From the NCBI GenBank assembly GCA_030737875.1, contig CM060915.1, forward strand, positions 898,879,177-898,943,176: 64,000 bases of DNA, written 5' to 3'. Source of the stretch: Allium sativum. Its lineage: Eukaryota; Streptophyta; Magnoliopsida; Asparagales; Amaryllidaceae. Each line of letters begins with the position of its first letter. The first letter of the stretch is position 1. The notes beneath the pieces are model-generated. The model searched no databases, was not told the origin of the DNA, and saw nothing but the letters and a program-made list of their open reading frames with translations. Of this stretch, positions 55,572 through 64,000 are shown in pieces. Position numbers and translations under genes: made by a program.

Positions 55572-56330
55572 GATAGGGTTAAGTTAATTTGATTAATGAC
55601 TCTTAACCAAATATGACATGGACAAATGGGTTAAGCAATTTTGATTAGGCTAATGGTACTTAACAAAACATGACAAGGTTGGGAAGGTTAAGGGACTTGA
55701 TTTGCCTAATGACACTTAACCATTTTTATACGACTAGTGGACGGGGTTAAGTTAACCAACACTTAATCAATCCAACACGATAATTTTGTAAGGTTAAGTA
55801 AGTTTTCTTAATGACACTTAACCGAAAGATACAGTTAATGGATGGGGTTAAGATTAGACTCAACTAGTCTAAACATGGAAATCAGATGGGGTTAAGTTAG
55901 CCGAGACTTAATTAATCCCACTTGGCAGTTTAATGGGGTTAAGTTAAACGCTTAACTAATCTAACATGATGATTTGATGTGGTTAAGTGACCTATACTTA
56001 ACCAATCTAACCCGTGAATTTATTGAGGTTAAGTGACCTATACTTAACCAATCTAACCCGTGAATTTATTGAGGTTAAGTTAACCTATACTTAACCAATC
56101 TAACGTGAAGACATGATAAGGCTAAGTCACGAATCGTTTGAATACGCTTGACCAGTTTGACTCAGTAATTTGATGGGGTCAAGTTAATACATACTTAACC
56201 AACTTGAGCATGGTTTGTAGGGTTAAGTCTTGGACTTGGATACTTAGCCAATTTTGACATGATTTGTAGATGGGATTAAGTCATGAACTTAAGTGACACT
56301 TAATCTATTATATAAACCCTAATTCGGAGA
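55572..56330 (+). repeat. Degenerate GGTTAAG...CTTAACC hairpin array
   Basis: A dozen or so units of about 45-65 bp, most with GGTTAAGT near the start and ACTTAACC/ACTTAATC 20-35 nt later. Includes a nearly exact 45-bp duplication near 55985-56090. Longer version of the array at 18914-19155. Confidence 0.8.
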
Positions 56331-58169
56331 ATTAGGTGGATAACCGTAGTTAACAAGGATAACGGGAATAAGGCTAAGTGGTAAACCTTAGTTGAAGGAT
56401 AACTAAGTAATGATTCTTAGTCAAGGAAATTTAGACCAGTTCATAGATAGATGAGTAACCTGATACGGTAGGTCATCGTTTAAATATACGAGTAGGAGCA
56501 AGTATCTGATTTGGATAAAGGCTCCAGTGAACTGGGTAACGAAGCAGCGGCTTCGGGGAACGTGAGGGTATTCTTGGTATCCCTCTATGAGCTGCCAGGT
56601 GATTATACTAGGCTCATGAGAGGTTAAGGTCTGCGTTAGAAGAACCAAGAGTATGCCTTCGTTGCTATACGAGCAACCTAAAGACGGGGATGGATAGGGG
56701 ATAGTCGATGATACACAGTCGTACCCTAGATAGCATTTTCGTCAGGCTACCTACCATCTTTGGTCAAGCGTGTACGTACGGAAAGGCAGAGAACACCCAA
56801 TAGACCATAATTGCTATCTAATTATGGGTGCGGTAAGGCTCGGATGTGGGTTGGCCAGTGTTGTGTTCTCATACAGGATTTATCCTGTCTTGTCTTTTGC
56901 TAGTTGAGGGAGTGGTCTCGTGGGACCATAGCCACGTATAGGAAAAACAGACCTTAGCATCTGCATCGGCAGATAAATCTAAAGCTCCCGACCGAGTCCT
57001 ATATTTCCTGGTCTGCCCTATGACAGGACTCGGATGGCACGATGTGATACATGTGCATACAGTCATGGAAAAACGATTCACGATGAATGCGTGGGAAAAA
57101 GGGCGCGGTTGACGGTTAGCGTAATCCCCAGTGGCCCCGGGTGGTTGAACCAAAACCGAGATACGAAAACGTGCAATAGGTAAGCATAATCCCTAGTAGC
57201 CCTAGGTAGCATAAGTCCTAGTTGTACAAACGATAATTCATGTTGGAAGACCCTAGCTAGGTTTAGGGTAACAGTCCAAACCGATCTTAAGGATCATGGA
57301 ACTATGTTAAAGTAATATAGAATCTCATGGGAAAGCCCGTATGGTCTACGGCAAGGGACTGAACATTTACGTGGAATAAAACATACAAGTTGAGTAACCT
57401 ATATATGCAAAATATTAGGTTGACATGGACCATTAAACGACTTTTGAGTGAGGGTCATTCTTGGTTAACACATGACACGGTGGGGATACTAGTACGGTAG
57501 GTGCAGAGCTAAAATACAGGATAGATATCACGGGGCGTTATACGTGACAGATATCTTGGGGATATTATACTTGATAGAAACCTGACGATGTGATACCTTG
57601 TTTTATCTTGACATCGTAATTTATCATGACACCTTAGTTTATCTGAGTTCAGTAGTTCATCCTGTTATTTTGATTTAGCTTATCTATCTTGTTATCATGC
57701 TTATGTTCATCTCAGTTTCTCATGTCAGTTAACTTTACTAGTTTTTATGCTAATAGTAGATAGGGCTTACTCAGTCTTTTTGACTGACCCGTTTTGTTTC
57801 GCCTCTTTTCTTCCGTTTCCCCCCAGGTTACAGGGAGGAAATACTGTTGTTTAGTTCGGACTTCTTCTGCTTGAAGGTCATCATGGATGGCTTGGACTTT
57901 TCTTGGCTAATGGCTACTTTACTGTTTTTACTTGGGGAATAATTTATGAAAATGTCTTTATGCTTCTTTACTATTGCAAGACAGGTTTTGATGTACTCTG
58001 ATGTAAAAGGCTTTAGACCTTATTTATTCATGTTATGAAAGTTTGATTTTACTTCCGCTATTGTATATGTTCTGTCTTGTGATATTTCTGTGCATGTTTA
58101 CCAATAATGCCCCTCTAAAGCTAGTGCATTCCTTTGCGAGTGACCCTAGCGGAGGCGGGGTGTTACACG

Positions 58170-58181
58170 TGGTATCAGAGC
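58170..58181 (+). other. Primer binding site, initiator tRNA-Met type
   Basis: TGGTATCAGAGC, 2 nt after the 5' LTR. Confidence 0.95.
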
Positions 58182-59640
58182 AGAAGGTTACCAGACTGGG
58201 CAAAAGTTTTTAAAGACCTTCTGAAAACTATTTGAAAAAAAAAAGCCGTTTACAAAGAAGCATTTTTCAAGAAAATTTTCTTTTAAAAGAAAAAGGCTAT
58301 TCCCCAAAGGCCATTAGCACTATCCTTGTTTCCTTAATTGAGTCTCTTTTCCTTTCTTTCCTCCATCTGTAGTCACAGTAGTTTTAACTGCGACTAGTCT
58401 TTTCTACCTACGAAAGTGCTTTCCATACGATGGAGGTGGTTCTCGAGAGACCAGTGGCCGCGTTATAAGAAAGGATCGTGAGAAAGAAGGATAAAGGATA
58501 CGAGCTTAAGGATGAGCAACTTGTTGGTATGGCTTAGTCCTCAAAGGAGGGAGAAAGATGAACAATGAAACCCTTGACGAGAGAGTACCTTTGGCATGGT
58601 AAAACGGGGTAGATAGTTAAGTATTATGGGACAAGGACAAGATCATCGGGAGGGCAGTAGTATGCTCTCATTTCTAGAGTACCTCGGAAGGAGGGTAACG
58701 ATCTTGTTAAAGGTTTAGCTTTTCTTCTCTATCATCCCGTTAGGACTTCGTTGTTCGTATCATTTAAGTCTGCTTCGATAGTTGAGTCTCTGCACCTTAA
58801 GTACTAGCGTAATAGAGAATCCCATTTTTGTCTCAAAGTCCTATTGGAGAATCAGTCCATTTATACATGACTTGTTTGGATTTGGGAATGTCTATGCCAA
58901 GTGTTGAGTTTGGAAATAATGCTTATGTTTATAAGCTATGGATGGATTCTAGGGATGAAGTGGTTCTCCAGTAGGGGGTGCCACTCTCGGTTTTGATAGG
59001 AGGGTAGTTAGACCTTTTGACTAGCCTTGGTAATGCCCTCGAAGTATCGGGTAACCTTTTTGAGTTTCTGTCATGACTAGTTACTTAGAATCCCTTGATG
59101 CCTTTATTGGAAATTTGAAGCCCGATCGAGTGGTGTTCGCCAATAAGACGGATGGTTTACTTCATTTATGCATGGGTTATAGAGATCACCCTAGTAAGTG
59201 CGCATGATAACCTGATTGACATCTGTTTACTTTCAAGAGAAAGTTCTTCTACATGGAATGCCTTATAGTATATAAACGAGATCCAAGATTCACTAGTGAA
59301 TTTTGGAAAGCTTGCATGAGATCATGAGTACGCAGTCATGTTTGCGTCAAGTATTCTAGAAAAAGGATAAGTGCAAGTGGAACGAGAGGCGACGAAGAAA
59401 TGAGTTCCAGCTCATGTTATGGAAACAGGAATAAGAAGCTAGAAAATCGCGAAGTTAAAAGACGACTTTGATGGTCAAAGACTAGATACGCGCATGATAT
59501 CTCTTTTTGGGAGTATATCCTTGATCCCTGTTTTCCTGTAGAGCTTGCTTGTAGGCTATCTTTTGTGGACATCCCCTCGGTCCTATTTTCTGTTACAAAC
59601 CCCGTAAGGAGTTTGTCTTGTTTATCTTCTCGACCCTGTT
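58182..59640 (+). pseudogene. Decayed interior with scraps of RT, integrase and chromodomain
   Basis: The leader (58220-58340) resembles that of the gag-only element at 20280-20380. No gag recognised. About 59144-59188 can read KTDGLLHLCMGYRD, similar to the RT motif around CIDYR. About 59248-59320 reads VLLHGMP and, after a break, RDPRFTSEFWKAC, a clear integrase segment around the second catalytic Asp. 59433-59459 matches the chromodomain-linker DNA at 26871-26897 in 23 of 27 positions. These pieces are in the right order with most of pol missing between them. Stops occur throughout. Confidence 0.7.
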
Positions 59641-60140
59641 TCAGGGAATCCTAGGTAGAACCCTATGGATGTAAACATGTATTTGAAACATGTTATGATT
59701 GATATGGTTGCAAGTGGTTGCTCGTGGATGCGCGAATACACATTAGATACTAGCTCGACTCGGTCACACTTCATATTGCATATGCACGAGTATTTATACT
59801 TGTTTATGGATGAAATCGAATGTATTATCATACGGTTGTTGCATATGAATGAATGATTGTGCACGCATATAGTATCTATATGACTAGGACTATTTTCATA
59901 CATGTTGGATTCATGGCACTATACATATTTTTGCATTAGAAAGATTATTCAGGCCTGATCATTAGCATTAGCTAAGGAACATGTACATACACGTTTTGCA
60001 TATATTCATACAGCATTAGAAATCATCTAAGGACAATGGTTGCATGTGGATGATGTTTTGAGTAGATGGATGATGGATGGTAGGATATGTTCTTCCTAAC
60101 TTGGAGATTTCGTGGACGAAATCCTAAAAGGTGGGGAGAA
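59641..60140 (+). other. 3' UTR and polypurine tract of the LARD-like element
   Basis: Same 3' UTR as at 27100-27604, ending GAGATTTCGTGGACGAAATC (perfect GATTTCG/CGAAATC stem) and the PPT AAAAGGTGGGGAGAA (60126-60140). Confidence 0.88.
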
Positions 60141-63100
60141 TGTAACAACCTGTATTTTCAATAACCTGTTATAACATAAATGGAGGCAGAATTAAACTGT
60201 AAAATCTGAATCAAGGGAAACTGGCTATGCCATTGCGTTCGTCTCGGAAAAATACGCGAAATAGAGTCCGAGTTTTCGAAAATCGGAGTTCGTATGACCA
60301 AGATATGGCCTCGCGAAGTTTCACGAAAAATTCCCAAATTAAAGTATACTTAATTAAGTGAAATGGGTTGCGCAGAGAAATATATATATATTGATATATA
60401 TATATATATATATATATAATTGAAAATTTAATAAATAAATATGCAAAAATGTTCAAAACAGCGAATTGGGAGAGGGGAATAACCGAACCGGCCGATTTTT
60501 GAGGTCGACCCGAGCCTGCTGGGTCGACTAGGGGTTAATCCAGGGTGTTTGGCTGTCAACCCGTGGGCCGATTCGCTCAAATGCAGATTTTGCATTTGGA
60601 TGGTTCTCATGGTTCATCTTTAATCTAAAGGCCCTAGATGGTTCCTACACTTGACTTCTTCCCCAAGACATGCTTTGATGGCTTGGATTGAATCTAGGTT
60701 TAATCCTATGGCCTAAAACACTTGCCTAATCTATAAATAAGACCCTAACCTATCCTAAACCCTCATTATTCATTCATGCAACTAAACTATGGCAAAATTT
60801 CTACTCTCATGGCCTCCACTCAACTATCCTAGCCTCCACTTCATTTTTATGAGAGGTTTCATGATCATGAGAGTATTAGAGAGTCCCTATGTTAGTATGA
60901 GAGCTTCTCAAGTTGATCTCAAGGCTAAAGCTTTGATCTTTGTTCATAAAGATGGGTTTTTTTATTGATTTGGAGTGTTCATCTTTGGGTTTTTGGGTGA
61001 TGGCATGCATAGGCTTCATCACAATCTTTGTTTTGCATTTCGATTTGTGCCTTCATAACAATGTAAGCCCTTTCCCTACTCTTAGATATTAACTATGAAG
61101 TTAAATGTTCATGTTGCAAGTTTGGGTTTGATCATTGAGAATGATACATGCTATCATGTCATGCAAGCTTATGAAGTCATTATCTTGATCTTATGAGCTA
61201 AAAGCTACAACCTTTATGTTGAAATGTTGCATTATGCAACATGAGAACCTTCATAATCTTTATGTCAACTTGCATATGAAGTCATAACCCTTATATGATG
61301 ATACATGCGAGTTTCTAGTCATCATTCCATGTCTTTTGTCACCATGATTCGTTTATGTGCCAAGTTTGGGTTTATGCATGATTTTGAGGCTTAAGAATGT
61401 AACATTCAAGCTAATGAACACATTTGTGCCTCATTTGCCACCATGATTAACTTGTGGCTTAATATCCATTTTTGTCATGCCTTTGCCAAGTCTCTTCTTT
61501 TAATCCATTACGTTGTTGCGAACGTATATGCGAGTTTAAAAGCGTTGGGTTATGTTATGGGTAATTTCTAATGACATGAAAATACAACTTGAAAACATGA
61601 CTTGAATCATAACATGGAAGTTGACATGTAAATATGCTTGAAAACATAAGCTTGGGAATTTACCTATTAAGTTAGGTCTACCCATTGGGAATTTACCTAT
61701 TAAGTTAGGTCTACCCAATTGCTTGAAAACTTGAATATGAACATGACACTAGACTAAACATGAAAGTGGCCAACTCGAGGTTGGGTTGAGTTTGCAATGT
61801 AAAACTACCCGGAACCGACCGGCCTAACTAGTAGTTGCAAACAATAGGACCCAATGTGAGAAGTTGGTCATGTTGTGCTTGAACCCGAGGTTAGACCAAG
61901 TGGTGGTGTAAAGCTACCCGGAACCGACCGGCTTAACTAGTAACCACAACAAAGTCTAATGTGAGAGGTGAAGGTGCATTAAGTAATTAATGCCACATGA
62001 TAGGGTTAAGTTAATTTGATTAATGACTCTTAACCAAATATGACATGGTCGAATGGGTTAAGTAATTTTGATTAGGCTAATGGTACTTAACAAAACATGA
62101 CAAGGTTGGGAAGGTTAAGGGACTTGATTTGCCTAATGACACTTAACCATTTTTATACGACTAGTGGACGGGGTTAAGTTAACCAACACTTAATTAATCC
62201 AACACGATAATTTGGTAAGGTTAAGTAAGTTTTCTTAATGACACTTAACCGAAAGATACAGTTAATGGATGGGGTTAAGATTAGACTCAACTAGTCTAAA
62301 CAGGGAAATCGGATGGGGTTAAGTTAGCCTAGACTTAATTAATCCCACTTGGCAGTTTAATGGGGTTAAGTTAAACGCTTAACTAATCTAACATGATGAT
62401 TTGATGTGGTTAAGTGACCTATACTTAACCAATCTAACCCGTGAATTTATTGAGGTTAAGTGACCTATACTTAACCAATCTAACCCGTGAATTTATTGAG
62501 GTTAAGTTAACCTATACTTAACCAATCTAACGTGAAGACATGATAAGGCTAAGTCACGAATCGTTTGAATACGCTTGACCAGTTTGACTCAGTAATTTGA
62601 TGGGGTCAAGTTAATACATACTTAACCAACTTGAGCATGGTTTGTAGGGTTAAGTCTTGGACTTGGATACTTAGCCAATTTTGACATGATTTGTAGACGG
62701 GATTAAGTCATGAACTTAAGTGACACTTAATCTATTATATAAACCCTAATTCGGAGAATTAGGTGGATAACCGTAGTTAACAAGGATAACGGGAATAAGG
62801 CTAAGTGGTAAACCTTAGTTGAAGGATAACTAAGTAATGATTCTTAGTCAAGGAAATTTAGACCAGTTCATAGATAGATGAGTAACCTGATACGGTAGGT
62901 CATCGTTTAAATATACGAGTAGGAGCAAGTATCTGATTTGGATAAAGGCTCCAGCGAACTGGGTAACGAAGCAGCGGCTTAGGGGAACGTGAGGGTATTC
63001 TTGGTATCCCTCTATGAGCTGCCAGGTGATTATACTAGGCTCATGAGAGGTTAAGGTCTGCGTTAGAAGAACCAAGAGTATGCCTTGGTTGCTATACGAG

Positions 63101-64000
63101 CAACCTAAAGACGGGGATGGATAGGGGATAGTCGATGATACACGGTCGTACCCTAGATAGCATTTTCGTCAGGCTACCTACCATCTTTGGTCAAGCGTGT
63201 ACGTACGGAAAGGCAGAGAACACCCAATAGACCATAATTGCTATCTAATTATGGGTGCGGTAAGGCTCGGATGTGGGTTGGCCAGTGTTGTGTTCTCATA
63301 CAGGATTTATCCTGTCTTGTCTTTCGCTAGTTGAGGGAGTGGTCTCGTGGGACCATAGCCACGTATAGGAAAAACAGACCTTAGCATCTGCATCGGCAGA
63401 TAAATCTAAAGCTCCCGACCGAGTCCTATATTTCCTGGTCTGCCCTATGACAGGACTCGGATGGCACGATGTGATACATGTGCATACATTCATGGAAAAA
63501 CGATTCACGATGAATGCGTGGGAAAAAGGGCGCGGTTGACGGTTAGCGTAATCCCCAGTGGCCCTGGGTGGTTGAACCAAAACCGAGATACGAAAACGTG
63601 CAATAGGTAAGCATAATCCCTAGTAGCCCTAGGTAGCATAAGTCCTAGTTGTACAAACGATAATTCATGTTGGAAGACCCTAGCTAGGTTTAGGGTAACA
63701 GTCCAAACCGATCTTAAGGATCATGGAACTATGTTAAAGTAATATAGAATCTCATGGGAAAGCCCGTATGGTCTACGGCAAGGGACTGAACATTTACGTG
63801 GAATAAAACATACAAGTTGAGTAACCTATATATGCAAAATATTAGGTTGACATGGACCATTAAACGACTTTTGAGTGAGGGTCATTCTTGGTTAACACAT
63901 GACACGGTGGGGATACTAGTACGGTAGGTGCAGAGCTAAAATACAGGATAGATATCACTGGGCGTTATACGTGACAGATATCTTGGGGATATTATACTTG
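60141..64000 (+). mobile_element. 3' LTR of the LARD-like element, incomplete at window end
   Basis: Starts TGTAACAACCTGTATTTTCA. Collinear with 53731-57573, the 17-bp difference coming mainly from the TA tract at 60381-60418. Conserved box 60235-60297, palindrome 60504-60528, TATA 60732, donor 61063, stem modules 61770-61958. The acceptor end is outside the window. Confidence 0.95.
61770..61958 (+). other. Doubled stem-loop module (LARD-like 3' LTR copy)
   Basis: As 55349-55535, with GTTTGCAAT for GTTTGCAAC (a G-U pair remains) and one change in the module 2 left arm (GTGGTGG) that leaves one mismatch. Confidence 0.75.

Larger units (their letters stand above)
54636..57826 (+). other. Putative LTR intron, 4.4 kb LTR family
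   Basis: GTAAGCCCTTT at 54636. Far end: TTTTTGACTGACCCGTTTTG then TTTCGCCTCTTTTCTTCCG and CCCCCCAG at 57826. Encloses all the hairpin modules of this LTR. Confidence 0.45.
53731..58167 (+). mobile_element. 5' LTR of the LARD-like element (4437 bp)
   Basis: Runs from TGTAACAACCCGTATTTTCA to GCGGAGGCGGGGTGTTACA. Landmarks: conserved box 53825-53887, (TA)n 53970-53992, GTCGACCCA palindrome 54078-54102, TATA 54306-54313, GTAAG 54636, doubled 33-bp unit 55228-55290, doubled stem module 55349-55535, hairpin array 55572-56330, polypyrimidine-CAG 57790-57826. Confidence 0.95.
53731..64000 (+). mobile_element. Large Ty3/gypsy element with decayed interior (LARD-like), runs off the window
   Basis: 5' LTR 53731-58167 (4437 bp), PBS 58170-58181, interior 58168-60140, PPT 60127-60140, 3' LTR from 60141 to the window edge (about 87% present). 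It is inserted in the LTR of the TAT-type element. Leader and 3' UTR match the elements at 16802 and 16113, placing it in the same chromovirus group. The interior has no gag and only scraps of RT, integrase and chromodomain sequence. The LTRs look about 1% different, so the insertion is recent although it encodes nothing. Confidence 0.93.

Overview
This window looks like repeat-dense nuclear DNA from a flowering plant. The clade cannot be fixed, but plant-type Ty3/gypsy chromovirus and Ty1/copia elements dominate. I find no confident host protein gene, no CRISPR array and no bacterial operon. Nearly all long open frames are retrotransposon coding remnants or readings through repeats and LTRs.

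Layout. (1) 1-451: minus-strand start of a Tekay-like LTR, cut by the window edge. (2) About 565-14210: a large diverged inverted arrangement. A 4-4.6 kb LTR-like arm reads + at 565-5222 and - at 10224-14210. Copia-LTR-like ends at 8700-9030 (+) and 9850-10190 (-) lie inside, in collinear order. Only the left arm carries a ~1 kb array of a 27-bp minisatellite. (3) 16113-30436: a 5'-truncated, internally deleted chromodomain Ty3/gypsy element (gag knuckles, RT/RNase H, integrase, chromodomain, 3' LTR). A complete gag-only relative at 16802-25330 (TSD AAAGG) is inserted in its RNase H region. (4) 33158-38898: a complete but broken Ty1/copia element on the minus strand (TSD AAAAT). (5) 39971-40187: a minus-strand SINE with a tRNA-like head and a 5S-rRNA-like segment. 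(6) 40223-48817: AT-rich DNA with only a possible fragment of a host gene near 47.4-47.8 kb. (7) 48818-53730: a minus-strand gag-only element with TAT/Ogre-type gag. Its 5' LTR is cut by (8) 53731 to the window end, a + strand Ty3/gypsy element with 4.4 kb LTRs and a ~2 kb interior of decayed pol scraps.

The most interesting signal lies inside the long Ty3/gypsy LTRs. Three LTR families (3.4, 2.8 and 4.4 kb) share one architecture: a ~63-bp near-invariant box, a variable palindrome cassette, a TATA box, a GTAAG donor-like site, hairpin arrays, a doubled structured module around CCCGGAACCG, and a polypyrimidine-CAG acceptor-like site. The hairpin stems differ between families and copies, yet complementarity is kept by paired changes on both arms. 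This suggests selection on a structured RNA or DNA element, probably within an LTR-borne intron. It is the best candidate for an undescribed system here. The gag-only elements share PBS, leader, 3' UTR and PPT features with the pol-carrying chromovirus, which fits a parasite-helper relationship.
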